Numbered from the stretch's first letter, positions 54,627 to 63,810 are shown. The stretch: 64,000 nucleotides of DNA from Leisingera aquaemixtae (GCF_001458395.1 NZ_CYSR01000022.1:233385-297384), one strand, 5' to 3'. The notes: generated by a model not told the origin, from the sequence alone. Made by a program: numbers and translations.

Positions 54627-54654
54627 CGGTTATGGAATATTCATTCCATAACCG
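54627..54654. promoter_or_regulatory. 28-bp perfect palindrome, candidate TetR operator of the igi operon
   Basis: Arms CGGTTATGGAAT and ATTCCATAACCG around ATTC, 74 nt before the first operon ATG and 33 nt past the stop of the TetR gene. Perfect symmetry and position suggest the operator of the pathway promoter; the regulator binding it is an inference. Confidence 0.65.
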
Positions 54655-54686
54655 TCAACAACCAAAAGGAGAACTTCGCATTACTG

Positions 54687-55268
54687 TTACACCGTGGCGA
54701 TGGAGGCTTCGACGATACTGTGCAGATAGGGCTGGCGGGAGGCTGCCGGAAGCCCTTTGCTGACGACCCTAATGCCTTGAATTACTGCAACAAAATACCT
54801 GGACAGTATTTGGCAGTCCTGATCAGGCGAAATTTCGCCGGTCTTTTGGCCGTGCCTCAGGAGGCGCAGCAATCCACTCTCCAGCCGCTGGAAATGTTGT
54901 GCGACCAGCGCGCTGAGCTCCGGATCCCGGCCGGAAATCTCCAGGCTGCTGTTGGCGGCAAAGCAGCCAAAGCCTTCGTGGTCGCTCAACTCATCGTCAA
55001 CGATGGAGATCAGCAGCGCCCGGAGGCTGCCGCGCACATCAGCGGAGCGGGAGATCTTCGCGACAGTCCCGGTGGTCACCCGCCGGTATTCTTTAAGAGC
55101 AAGCGCAAAAAGCGTTTTTTTGCCGCCAAAGGAATTGTATATGGTGCTGCGGGACAGGCCGGTTGCTTCCACCAGATCATTCATCGAGGTTGCGGCATAG
55201 CCATTGCGCCAGAATGTGCGCATGACAGCGTCAACCACCGCACCTTCATCAAATTCTCTTGGCCTCAT
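54687..55268 (-). CDS. TetR/AcrR-family regulator next to the indigoidine operon
   Basis: 193 residues from MRPREFDEGAVVDAVMRTFWRNGYAATSMNDLVEATGLSRSTIYNSFGGK, the TetR HTH; C-terminal ligand domain with DHEGFGCFAANSSLEISGRDPE. An ATG 15 nt farther upstream (MVERI) is possible. Same strand as the igi genes and directly upstream, so the likely local repressor; ligand unknown. A palindrome lies just before its start. Confidence 0.85.
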   Translation of the reverse strand: MRPREFDEGAVVDAVMRTFWRNGYAATSMNDLVEATGLSRSTIYNSFGGKKTLFALALKEYRRVTTGTVAKISRSADVRGSLRALLISIVDDELSDHEGFGCFAANSSLEISGRDPELSALVAQHFQRLESGLLRLLRHGQKTGEISPDQDCQILSRYFVAVIQGIRVVSKGLPAASRQPYLHSIVEASIATV

Positions 55269-55280
55269 GATGCGCTCAAC

Positions 55281-55296
55281 CATTCTGTACCGAATG
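55281..55296. promoter_or_regulatory. Candidate TetR autoregulatory site
   Basis: CATTCTGTACCGAATG: arms CATTC and GAATG around a GTAC core, 14 of 16 bases symmetric, 13 nt from the regulator's start codon. Confidence 0.45.
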
Positions 55297-55862
55297 TTTC
55301 AGAACTATGCCAGAAAACTGACCCATGCAACTATGTTGTGTAAGTGATTGTGTGAGGCGGAATAAACGGCAAGGCAACCGCCAAACCATAGAGGGATGCA
55401 AGCTCCTGCGGGTATCACTCATGGAAATTTGGGCCTTAACGCTCTGTTCGCCCTGAACCGGAACTGCCCACGCATCCGCCGTGCTGAAGCGGGCCTGACC
55501 GGCGTGTTGCACCGGTCAGAATCCTCAAGGCTTCAATTGTCATGCTTTGCCTTTCGCGTGCATCTGCCGTTTTCGGTCTCCGCGGAAAACTCTAACAAGC
55601 TTCAAGAGTGGTTTTGGGGATCACCTCATGTCCGTCTGCTGCGCCGGGCGGAATTTCACTTTTTCAACAGAAGCCGCAGCAGGCGCCGGGCCGGGAAGGC
55701 GCAGCCGCTTTGCAGGCAAGGGGAAAGCGGTGACCGGCGAAAGTCACCGTTTCGGTTTTTTTAAATTATTCTCAACATTCGCTTTCCAGGATGCAGCGGT
55801 CAGCCCTAGTCTGCCGGAACGGACGCAGGGCCTTGCCGGAACTTAATGACGACGGACACTCA
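55297..55862. other. Gap between TetR and hybrid kinase genes
   Basis: No gene with start site or family match. Contains a plus-strand terminator-like hairpin at 55728-55762 with no annotated plus-strand gene before it. Confidence 0.45.
55728..55762 (+). terminator. Orphan plus-strand terminator
   Basis: CGGTGAC (55728-55734), CGGCGAAA loop, GTCACCG (55743-55749), then TTTCGG and TTTTTTT (55756-55762). Confidence 0.6.
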
Positions 55863-57731
55863 ATGACAAAGCAGCGTGTCACGCGAAGATACCTCAGGCT
55901 GCGCAGCGGAATCGCCCTGGCGATTTTACTGGCAGCCGCAGTGGCCGCCTTTTGCGTCACCCTGACCGGGCACAACAGTGTCGCCCGGCGGGCGGAGAAC
56001 ACCATCGTGCTGGACCAGATCCTGGTCTCTCTGGCTGAGCTGGCCCTGGCGTTTGATGCCGTGAAGGACGACCCCGGCAGCCAGAAGGCGCTGATTGCGC
56101 GCGGGCGCATCCGGCGGAGCGCGCGGCCCGCAGCGGACTCGCTTGCCGGACTGACCGCCCCTGGTGCGCTGGCGGCCTTTTCACCGCAGGCGCAGCAGAT
56201 CCTGTCCCAGCCGGCGCTGAACCCGGTATCCGAGCTGAAGGACATTCTGTTCCTGGCCGCGCATCTGACTGAGCCTGCAGGAAACCGGCAGGCCGAAGGT
56301 GATGCAAAGGCCGCGGCCCTGGCCGCGAATTTGTCCAGGCGGCTGCTGCCGGTGCTGATGGAGGTCAAGGAGGCCGAGGCGCGGACCGGCCGGATTGCGG
56401 CGGAACGGCAGCTGACCTATGCGCTGGCGGCGGTTCTGATCGGGGGCATCGGGGTTTTTGTCGCCGCCCGGTTCGTGCACATGCCGATGGAGCGGTTCAT
56501 CATCAGCGCGCAGTCGGAGATCGAGGCAAGCCGGCGCAAGGCGGAGGCCGCGTCGGAGGCCAAATCCGTGTTTCTGGCGACGATGAGCCACGAAATCCGG
56601 ACCCCGCTGAACGGTGTGCTGGGCCTGGCGGAGCTGCTGAACGACACCGCGCTTGATGACAAGCAGCGCCATATGATCCGGATGATGATCGTCAGCGGGA
56701 ACTCCCTGCTGAGCATCATCAATGACGTCCTGGACCTGTCCAAGGCAGAGGCCGGCAAGCTGGAGATGGAGGCCGAGGCGTTCAATGTCCGGGGGCTGTG
56801 CCTGGAGGTGATTGACCTGTTCTCGGCACGCGCCCAGAGCGCGAACATCGATCTGACCTTGCAGGAGAGCGCCGGGGTCAGCAACTGGCACGTGCTGGGA
56901 TACGGCACCGCGGTGCGCCAGATCGTCGTGAACCTCGTCAGCAACGCGCTGAAGTTCACCGGCAACGGCGCGGTCGGGGTCGTGCTGCAGGAACTGCCGT
57001 CTGGGCAGGACGGCACCCGGGTGATCCGGATAGCCGTCAAGGACACCGGGATCGGGGTGCCGCCGGAGGCCCAGGAACGGATTTTCGAGCAATTCGCGCA
57101 GGCCGATGCCACCACCACCACGCGGTTTGGCGGGACGGGACTGGGGCTTGCCATTGTAAAAAACCTCACCGGAGCGATCGGCGGCACGATTGCGCTGCAA
57201 AGCACCGAAGGCGTGGGATCGGAGTTCACCGTGGAGTTTCCGGTGAAAGACGTGCCGCCCCCGGCCGAAGTGCCGCAGCCCGGGCCGGTTGGCGCCGTGT
57301 TCAGCAAAAAGATTCTCGTTGCCGACGACAACCGGGTCAACCAGATGATCGCGGGCAAGATGCTGGAGCGTTTGGGTTGCACCGTGATGACGGCAGGCGA
57401 TGGTGTAGAGGCTGTGGGGCTGGCGCGCAGCTGGGCCCCGGATCTGGTGCTGATGGATGTGCGGATGCCGGAGATGGACGGGCTTGACGCTACCCGGGCG
57501 ATCCGGGCCAGGGAACGGGAGCTGGGCCTGCCGCCGGTGCCGGTCATCGGTTTGTCAGCCAACGCGATGAGCGAGCAGCGTGCCGAAGGCCTGGCGGCGG
57601 GCATGGACGACTATCTGGCGAAGCCGGTCACCAAGGCGGCACTGGCTGCCGCCCTGACCCGGCTGTGGCCGGAAGAGGCGGGCGCGCCTGAGGCCGCTCC
57701 CGCTGAGGAGGGAAATTCAAAATGCGCCTGA
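55863..57731 (+). CDS. Hybrid sensor histidine kinase / response regulator
   Basis: 622 residues: TM1 at about 14-34, a ~150-residue periplasmic sensor, TM2 at about 185-203, HisKA with His243 (MSHEIRTPLNG), HATPase N-box NLVSNALKF, G1 DTGIG and G2 GGTGLGLAI, and a receiver domain (LVADDN; phospho-Asp532 in LMDVRMPEMDG; K587). No output DNA-binding domain, so a separate phosphotransfer protein or regulator must take the signal. Its stop overlaps the next ATG by 10 nt, tying it to a binding protein that may load its sensor. Confidence 0.88.
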   Translation: MTKQRVTRRYLRLRSGIALAILLAAAVAAFCVTLTGHNSVARRAENTIVLDQILVSLAELALAFDAVKDDPGSQKALIARGRIRRSARPAADSLAGLTAPGALAAFSPQAQQILSQPALNPVSELKDILFLAAHLTEPAGNRQAEGDAKAAALAANLSRRLLPVLMEVKEAEARTGRIAAERQLTYALAAVLIGGIGVFVAARFVHMPMERFIISAQSEIEASRRKAEAASEAKSVFLATMSHEIRTPLNGVLGLAELLNDTALDDKQRHMIRMMIVSGNSLLSIINDVLDLSKAEAGKLEMEAEAFNVRGLCLEVIDLFSARAQSANIDLTLQESAGVSNWHVLGYGTAVRQIVVNLVSNALKFTGNGAVGVVLQELPSGQDGTRVIRIAVKDTGIGVPPEAQERIFEQFAQADATTTTRFGGTGLGLAIVKNLTGAIGGTIALQSTEGVGSEFTVEFPVKDVPPPAEVPQPGPVGAVFSKKILVADDNRVNQMIAGKMLERLGCTVMTAGDGVEAVGLARSWAPDLVLMDVRMPEMDGLDATRAIRARERELGLPPVPVIGLSANAMSEQRAEGLAAGMDDYLAKPVTKAALAAALTRLWPEEAGAPEAAPAEEGNSKCA

Positions 57732-58801
57732 AGATAATCGCCGCCGCCCTGTCTGCGGTGTCTGCGATGGCCGGTCCGGCTGCCGCCGACCCCGGCCGGG
57801 TGCTGCTCTATAACTGGAGCGGCTACATTGCCCCGGACACCGCCGGGCGGTTCCAGGAAGCAACCGGCAAAAGACTCGTTCTCGACACCTACGGCGAGGC
57901 TGACGAGGCCGAGGCGCGGCTGCTTGCCCGCGGAACCGGATACGACCTGGCGGTGGTGTCCTCGGAAACCGTCGGCCGTCTGGTGGAGGCGGGCGCGATC
58001 CGGCAGATCGGCCTGTCGGGCATTCCAAACGCGGCGGCCATCGACCAGCAACTGATGCAGCTGTACCTGGACGCCACGCCGCAGGCGGAGGGCTATTCGC
58101 TGCCGTATCTCTGGGGCACCACCGGTATCGCCTATGACCGCAGCGCCGTGCTGGAGCGGCTGCCGGATGCGCCGCTTGACAGCTGGGCGCTGGTGTTCGA
58201 CCCCGCCAACGCCAGCAAGCTTGCGGACTGCGGCATCACGATTGTCGATTCCGTGGAGGAGGTTGTGGCGGCCGCGCTCGCCTATCTTGGTCTGGATCCG
58301 CAATCGCGGTCAGAGCGTGACATTGAGGCGGCCTTTGGCGTTCTGTCCGCCATTGCGCCCTATGTCCGGGCGTTCGATGTGGATCAGTATGATGCCCTGC
58401 TGGGCGGCGAGGTCTGCCTGGCCGTCACCTGGAGCACAGACGGGCTGGCACCGCTGCTGGAGCAGGGGACCGACCGCTATCATTATGCGATGCCCCGGGA
58501 GGGCACCAATTTGTGGGCCGACCTGTTTGTCATCCCAAGCGATGCCGGCGATCTTGAAGCGTCGGATCAGCTGATGGATTTCATGCTGGCGCCTGAGATG
58601 ATGGCGGCGGCGGCGCGGTTCACCAATGCCATCAGCAGCGTGTCGTTTCCCAAGGCGGGCGCCGGCGAACCGGGCTTTGACAGCCCTGCGGCCGCGCTTC
58701 CGCTGGACGCCCGCGGCAGGCTTTATCTTCTCCCCTCCCGCAGCGGGGCGGAAAAACGCCTCCTGGACCGCCGCTGGAGATTGCTGCAGATAGGGATGTG
58801 A
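57722..58801 (+). CDS. PotF/PotD-like periplasmic binding protein without a transporter
   Basis: 359 residues: signal peptide 1-22 (GPAAA|DPG), then the spermidine/putrescine-binding pattern LLYNWSGYIAPDTAGRF, YDLAVVSSETVGRL, LPYLWGTTGIAYDR and SDQLMDFMLAP. Normally part of a polyamine ABC importer, but no permease or ATPase is near. Translational coupling to the hybrid kinase suggests a ligand-presenting co-receptor. Ligand inferred as a polyamine or small cation. Confidence 0.8.
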   Translation: MRLKIIAAALSAVSAMAGPAAADPGRVLLYNWSGYIAPDTAGRFQEATGKRLVLDTYGEADEAEARLLARGTGYDLAVVSSETVGRLVEAGAIRQIGLSGIPNAAAIDQQLMQLYLDATPQAEGYSLPYLWGTTGIAYDRSAVLERLPDAPLDSWALVFDPANASKLADCGITIVDSVEEVVAAALAYLGLDPQSRSERDIEAAFGVLSAIAPYVRAFDVDQYDALLGGEVCLAVTWSTDGLAPLLEQGTDRYHYAMPREGTNLWADLFVIPSDAGDLEASDQLMDFMLAPEMMAAAARFTNAISSVSFPKAGAGEPGFDSPAAALPLDARGRLYLLPSRSGAEKRLLDRRWRLLQIGM

Positions 58802-59074
58802 CCGCGGCAGGCAGCGCCGCGCCACGGGCTGCTGCCTTGGCCGTCGGGTGAAGATGCAGTGCTGGTCGCCGCGCCGGTGCGGGGCGGATGCGCGGGGGCC
58901 GCTTGGCCCAACAGGGCAGGGGGCTGTCCGCGGCCGGCCCCCGGTGTTTTGTTGCTGGAAATACCTGCCGGGATCTCTGGATCCGCCCCGGCGGCGGATC
59001 GCAGGCGCGGGGCGGGGCATCCTTTGGGACCCGGCCGCGACAGGACGTGCGGGGGGCAGGGAAGCGGCTGGGGA

Positions 59075-59536
59075 TCAGGTTGCCGCTGCGGGGAATTCGA
59101 CGATCCGCCAATAGCGGCCGACCATCTCAACGAGTTGCAGAAAATCGCGCCCGGCTGTCTCCTTTACGATATAGCCCGCAGCATTCAAGCCGTAGGCCGC
59201 ATCAATGTCCTGGTCGTGGCGGGAGGTGGTCAGGAAGAATACCGCCGTGCCGCTGAGTTCAGGGTCTTTGCGCAGTTCCCGGACAAGGTCGATGCCGTTC
59301 ATCCGCGGCATATTGATGTCTGCGAGCAGCACAAACGGCGGCTGGATCCGCTCCTTTCCGCCCGTTCCCCGCAGGATGTCCAGAGCTTCGATGCCGTCGG
59401 CCGCCCGGGTGATCGCGTTGCTGATGCGGACTTTGCGGAAGGCCCGCAGGACGGCTTTGGCATCGCCGATGTCATCTTCGACCAGAAGAATCCTCAGGTC
59501 CCCGTGGGGGGCGGCGCCGCTGCCGCGGGGTGTCAT
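59075..59536 (-). CDS. Single-domain response regulator (Rcp1-like)
   Basis: 153 residues: receiver fold LRILLVEDDIGDAKAV, phospho-Asp in VLLADINMPRMNG, Thr switch in FFLTTSRHDQD, Lys in GYIVKE. No output domain; the ILLVEDDxxDA type pairs with phytochrome-like and PAS kinases. The ATG is 1 nt past the kinase stop; an alternative TTG start overlapping the kinase is weaker. Likely receives phosphate from the upstream kinase. Confidence 0.85.
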   Translation of the reverse strand: MTPRGSGAAPHGDLRILLVEDDIGDAKAVLRAFRKVRISNAITRAADGIEALDILRGTGGKERIQPPFVLLADINMPRMNGIDLVRELRKDPELSGTAVFFLTTSRHDQDIDAAYGLNAAGYIVKETAGRDFLQLVEMVGRYWRIVEFPAAAT

Positions 59537-59537
59537 T

Positions 59538-61013
59538 TTAATCACGTTCCTGCTCAACCTCCTGCTGCTTGGGCCAGGTGAAGCGGAAGGCGCAGCCGTC
59601 CCCGGGCGATGACCGGACCGAGATCGTGCCGCCGGCGCGTTCCAGATGTTTCTTGACGATCGACAGGCCGATGCCGCTGCCCTCGACCTCGTCGCGTGAC
59701 TTCAGGGTCTGGAACATCTTGAAAATCTGATCGTGGTATTCAGGGTCTATCCCGGGGCCGTTATCGGCCACTGAAAAGATGTAGTGATCCCCGGCATCCT
59801 CCACGCTGATGTCCACCGCGCCTGCGCCCTGGTCATTGTGCTTGACCGCGTTGGAAACCAGGTTCGCGAAGATCTGCTTCAGCGGCATATTGGGCAGCCG
59901 GATGCTGCCGAAGCCGGGGGCGATGGTGATGGTGAAGCCCTTCGGCTTGTCGATCAGCATCAGAACCTCCCGCATCAGCTCAGTGCCTGGCATGGTTTGC
60001 TGATACCTGCTGTCGGTCTTGCGCCCGGCCCGCGAGTATTCGAGCAGATCGTCAAGCAGCCGTTCCATCCGTGCCACGCGCGAGCGCAGCAGCCCCAGGT
60101 TTTCGCGGCTGTCCTCATCCAGCACGTCTGCCAGATCCTCCTCCAGCCAGGTTGAGGCGTTGCCGATCACCCGAAGCGGTGCCCGCAGATCGTGGGAGGC
60201 GACATAGGCAAAATCGTCAAGGTCCCGGTTTGACCGGGCCAGTTCCTCGGTGAAACGCTCCCGCTCCGCCTCGGCCTTTTTTTCTGCAGAGAGGTCGCGG
60301 AGAATGCCGCTGAACAGGTGGATGCGGCCAACCCGGACTTCGCTGACGGACAGTTCGATCGGAAAGACCTGGCCGTCCTTGCGCCGCCCCAGAACCTCCC
60401 GGCGGACACCGGTGAACTGCGTAGGGCGGCCGCTGAATAACGCGCCGCCGCCGGGATCCTCGCCGGAACCGGCAGAGTCAGGGAGCAGGAGCCTGATATT
60501 CTGGCCGATCACCTCCCCGGCGGAATAGCCGAACATTCTGCTGCAGGTCCGGTTGTAGCTTAGGATCGTGCCCTGCGGGTCGATGTTGATCAGACCCGCA
60601 ATGCTGTTGTCTTGGATAGCCGTCAGCTCATTCTGCTTCTGCTCAAGCGAGGCCTGAAAGGATTTCTGCCGGTAGACAACAAAAGCGAAGGCCCACAGGG
60701 CGATCACCGTCAGGATCCGGTTGGCCAGCACAATCCACTGATCAACCCCGGCAAGCGGAAGCAGCAGGTATCCAAGACCCGTCAGCGCAGTGCCGGCCGC
60801 GGCATAGATGCAGGCTGTGGCCGGTTTGTCGGCCCAGACGGAGCACAGGACCGCGGCGGTGTAAATCAGGCCGGCGGCGACCCCGAGCGGTGTCAGGAAG
60901 TCAAATAGAAAGCCCGCTCCGACCAGCACGGCTGCGGCGAGATGCGCCCGGGACCCGGCGTGGCTGCGCCACAGCGGGGGCTGGTCAGATTCGAAGTGTC
61001 TGGCAAGTGTCAT
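59538..61013 (-). CDS. PAS-domain sensor histidine kinase
   Basis: 491 residues from MTLARHFESDQPPLW with GGGGGAG upstream. About four TM helices in residues 23-118, a PAS domain (131-246; NSIAGLINIDPQGTILSYNRTCSRMFGYSAGEVIGQNI), HisKA with His274 (YVASHDLRAPLRVI) and HATPase (FANLVSNAVKHN; DNGPGIDPE; GSGIGLSIVKKH). The HDLRAP form is the phytochrome/bacteriophytochrome-like HisKA class. It forms a two-component pair with the adjoining receiver. Confidence 0.88.
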   Translation of the reverse strand: MTLARHFESDQPPLWRSHAGSRAHLAAAVLVGAGFLFDFLTPLGVAAGLIYTAAVLCSVWADKPATACIYAAAGTALTGLGYLLLPLAGVDQWIVLANRILTVIALWAFAFVVYRQKSFQASLEQKQNELTAIQDNSIAGLINIDPQGTILSYNRTCSRMFGYSAGEVIGQNIRLLLPDSAGSGEDPGGGALFSGRPTQFTGVRREVLGRRKDGQVFPIELSVSEVRVGRIHLFSGILRDLSAEKKAEAERERFTEELARSNRDLDDFAYVASHDLRAPLRVIGNASTWLEEDLADVLDEDSRENLGLLRSRVARMERLLDDLLEYSRAGRKTDSRYQQTMPGTELMREVLMLIDKPKGFTITIAPGFGSIRLPNMPLKQIFANLVSNAVKHNDQGAGAVDISVEDAGDHYIFSVADNGPGIDPEYHDQIFKMFQTLKSRDEVEGSGIGLSIVKKHLERAGGTISVRSSPGDGCAFRFTWPKQQEVEQERD

Positions 61014-61315
61014 GTCCGTCGCTCCCCCTGGTTTCCGGGCGCGGGGCCTGCGGCCAATATGCAGCGCATCGCGGCACGCCCTGCGGTGGGCGCGACAAGG
61101 CCGCCTGACCAGTTCCAAGCTCACTTTACAGCCTTTGGGAGGCTTCTCAAATATTCTTGCAACTAAAAGTTGTCATACTGTTAAGCGGCCGGACGCCGCG
61201 GCGCCCTCGCCCGCGGCTTGCCGCGCGGGCCGCTGGCCGGTGTTAAGAAATTTCTGGTCGAATCAAGCTACTCCGGACGTGAGCCCAGAGACTCAGAAAT
61301 GCGCGGAGAAGTTTT
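61014..61315. other. Intergenic region between divergent kinase and chemoreceptor genes
   Basis: Holds CAACT-AAA-AGTTG (61160-61172) and a GC-rich stretch (61185-61240) with overlapping complementary arms such as CGGCC/GGCCG around CCCGCGGC/GCCGCGCGGG. No gene. Confidence 0.4.
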
Positions 61316-62749
61316 TTGTTTTTCAAATTCAAGGCAGCACAGCCGGCAGAGCACGATAATGGCGCCAGGATCATTGCAGACATGGTCGACGCCACCCAAG
61401 CCACGGTTCATTTCACGCCCGATGGCACTGTTCTGGCGGCAAACGGCAATTTCCTGGCCGCGCTCGGCTACCAGCTGGACGAGATCACAGGCCGGCATCA
61501 TTCCATGTTCGTGGCGCCGGAGCTTGCCGCCAGCACAGAGTATAAGGACTTCTGGGCGGGCCTGGCGTCGGGCCAGGTCTTCACCGGGCAGTTCCCGCGC
61601 GTGACCAAGGAGGGCACCACGCTTTGGATCCAGGCTACCTATGCGCCAGTCAGCGGCGAGGGCGGCACCGTCGAGCGCGTGGTCAAAGTGGCCACAGACG
61701 TGACGGAGCGGCGCCTCGGCCTGCAGGAAATCGCCCGCGGGCTGGAGGCGATGAGCCAGGGGGATCTGGGGGTACGGGTCACACTGTCGGAGCAAGCGGA
61801 CATTGCGGCACTGGGCGAGGCGTTCAATCAGTCGGCCGAACAGCTGGAGACCGCCATCGGGGCGGTGACGCAGGTGTCCGGTGCGGTGGAGCGCACCGCA
61901 GAGGAGATTTCCAAATCGGCCGCCGATCTGTCCCACCGCACCGAAAGCCAGGCGGCGACCCTGGAACAAACCGCCGCCGCCATCGAGGAACTGACCGGCA
62001 CGGTGCATTCCTCGGCAGAGGGCGCGGAAAAGGTGGAGTCCATCGTCAGCGACGCCAAGACCGCGGCAGAGCGCAGCGGCCGGGTGGTGACGGACGCGGT
62101 GGCGGCGATGTCGCAGATCGAGAGTTCGTCCGAGGAAATCGCCAAGATCATCGGGATGATCGACGACATCGCCTTTCAGACGAACCTGCTGGCGCTGAAT
62201 GCCGGGGTGGAGGCCGCCCGGGCCGGCGAAGCGGGCCGCGGCTTTGCGGTTGTCGCTTCAGAAGTGCGGGCGCTGGCGCAGCGCTCGGCAGGGGCCGCCG
62301 GAGAGATCAAGCATCTGATCGGCCAGAGCAAGCAGCAGGTGGCCAGCGGTGTGGAGCTGGTTGGCAGAACCGGCCAGGAGCTGCAGCAGATCATTCAAAG
62401 CGTCGGCACGATTTCCGACCATATCAGCAGCATTGCTGCGGGGGCCAAGGAGCAGGCGACCTCGCTGAGCGAAATCAATCTGGGTGTTTCACAGCTGGAC
62501 CAGGTGACTCAGCAGAATGCCGCGATGGTGGAGCAGGCGTCTGCTGCCAGCCGCCTGTTGTCGTCCGATGCCAGCCAGCTGTCGCAGGAGGTCACCAAGT
62601 TCAGGGCCGCAGCCAGCCCGGCCCCGGTTCCGGCCCCGGCACCGGCCCGGGCTGCAGCAGTCGAGGAGCTTCAGAGCCCGGCAGCCGCGGCAGCCTTGCA
62701 CTGTGCGGCAGGGGCGCTGCCGGCCGCCCGGGGCTGGGATGATTTCTGA
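61316..62749 (+). CDS. Soluble PAS-domain methyl-accepting chemotaxis protein
   Basis: 477 residues. The reading starts at TTG ([14 protein letters not shown]), preceded by GGAGAAG; no ATG fits the same pattern. A PAS domain (about 22-130, [33 protein letters not shown]) leads into a HAMP-like linker and the signalling domain with hairpin tip [45 protein letters not shown]. No TM helix, so cytoplasmic. The C-terminus GWDDF fits the xWxxF tether for CheR/CheB. Ligand or cofactor unknown. Confidence 0.9.
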   Translation: MFFKFKAAQPAEHDNGARIIADMVDATQATVHFTPDGTVLAANGNFLAALGYQLDEITGRHHSMFVAPELAASTEYKDFWAGLASGQVFTGQFPRVTKEGTTLWIQATYAPVSGEGGTVERVVKVATDVTERRLGLQEIARGLEAMSQGDLGVRVTLSEQADIAALGEAFNQSAEQLETAIGAVTQVSGAVERTAEEISKSAADLSHRTESQAATLEQTAAAIEELTGTVHSSAEGAEKVESIVSDAKTAAERSGRVVTDAVAAMSQIESSSEEIAKIIGMIDDIAFQTNLLALNAGVEAARAGEAGRGFAVVASEVRALAQRSAGAAGEIKHLIGQSKQQVASGVELVGRTGQELQQIIQSVGTISDHISSIAAGAKEQATSLSEINLGVSQLDQVTQQNAAMVEQASAASRLLSSDASQLSQEVTKFRAAASPAPVPAPAPARAAAVEELQSPAAAAALHCAAGALPAARGWDDF

Positions 62750-63347
62750 GGTTTGCTGCGGCGGCCGTGCCCTGGCGCCTCACTGCCCGGGGCACAGCCG
62801 CTGAGGGCCGCGAGGCCTCAGGCGCGCAGCACGGGCGGCAGCGTCCCGCCTGTAAGATATATGAGAGCGGGAATGCAGAGCTGCCGTCCCGCGCAAGCGC
62901 TGCCCTCTGCGTTTGTTGAGCAGAGCCAGGGAGACCGCGCCGGCGGCCGGGCGTCCCGCACAGGTGATTGAATCCTGTGCCTGCCGTGGGAGGCCATGGC
63001 GTGCGGCCCTTGGCATACTCTCCTTCTCTTTGGCGGCCGCCCTCGACTGCGGCATCTGGCAGGCTCTTTTCGCCGGTTTGTACGGACGCCGCGGCGAGTC
63101 GGCAGGTTTGGAGCGGAGGTTGGGGTTTGGATTCGACTCGTTTTTCGCCGCTCCGCTTGTGTGTTCCAGCCTTCAGGACCCAACATCTGGTAGCGCCTCA
63201 CAACACGGGTTCCAAACTCCCCTTTTCCGAACCCTGAAATGCTTGGAAACGGGGCCTGAAATCACAAAAAGATCCTGACTAAGCCTCTGATTATTATCGA
63301 TTTTGCATCTTCGAGGTCAAAAAGTCACCAAAACTTCAAAAAAGGGG
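62750..63347. other. Long intergenic region before the rRNA promoter
   Basis: A hairpin with broken GCGGC-GTGCCC/GGGCAC-GCCGC arms (62760-62801) follows the chemoreceptor gene, without a T-run. The open frames in the rest (for example 62913-63278) have no ribosome site or family resemblance. The final part becomes A/T-rich ahead of the rrn promoter. Confidence 0.5.
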
Positions 63348-63376
63348 TTGCGACTCCCCGCCGCTCGCCATAGAAC
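63348..63376 (+). promoter_or_regulatory. Probable rRNA operon promoter
   Basis: TTGCGA (63348-63353), exact 17-bp spacer, TAGAAC (63371-63376), with an A-rich UP-like tract (63318-63344) upstream. Confidence 0.6.
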
Positions 63377-63456
63377 ACCCCTCACCGGCGGCGCTGAGGC
63401 GCTGCTGAGACACACCGGACGGGGCGGCGGCGACGCGGGATCGGACGGGAAACACA

Positions 63457-63489
63457 CTGGAGAGACGGTGGGACACGCTGGAGAGACGG
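63457..63489 (+). repeat. Direct repeat in rRNA leader
   Basis: CTGGAGAGACGG at 63457-63468 and again at 63478-63489, a 21-base period. Confidence 0.6.
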
Positions 63490-63564
63490 CGGCATCTGAG
63501 GGTTTGAAGAGGCGGGCGCGCCGGAAGATTGGCGCATCGGTCTGGTTTTTGGCCTCTGGGTGTT

Positions 63565-63576
63565 TGCTCTTTGACA
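63565..63576 (+). promoter_or_regulatory. boxA antitermination site
   Basis: TGCTCTTTGACA, one base from the E. coli rRNA boxA TGCTCTTTAACA, in the leader 235 nt before the mature 16S. NusB/NusE would bind it. Confidence 0.75.
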
Positions 63577-63810
63577 TTGATGGATAACTGAAGAGATATG
63601 CGGGCGGTCACGGTTCATTTCGATGGATCAGACTTCTGTATATCGCGCCACTAGGGTTTCGGCCCGATGATGTGGTGTCAGCTTCACTGTTTGTTCGGCT
63701 TTCGGTGCCTTTGGTACTGAAGCACAACAGACAGAGACTTTCATCAGGATTAGCCTCCTGGTGAAGATGGCAGAGGTTCGAACGTCAAGGATACGCTTTA
63801 ACGAGCGTTT

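Noticed and set aside
55396..55764. 122-codon open frame before the hybrid kinase
   Set aside because: Low-quality sequence with no family or start signal, and it runs through the orphan terminator hairpin.
62913..63278. Possible small gene upstream of the rRNA promoter
   Set aside because: No ribosome site, no family resemblance, Arg/Gly/Ala-rich start and compositional change half way.
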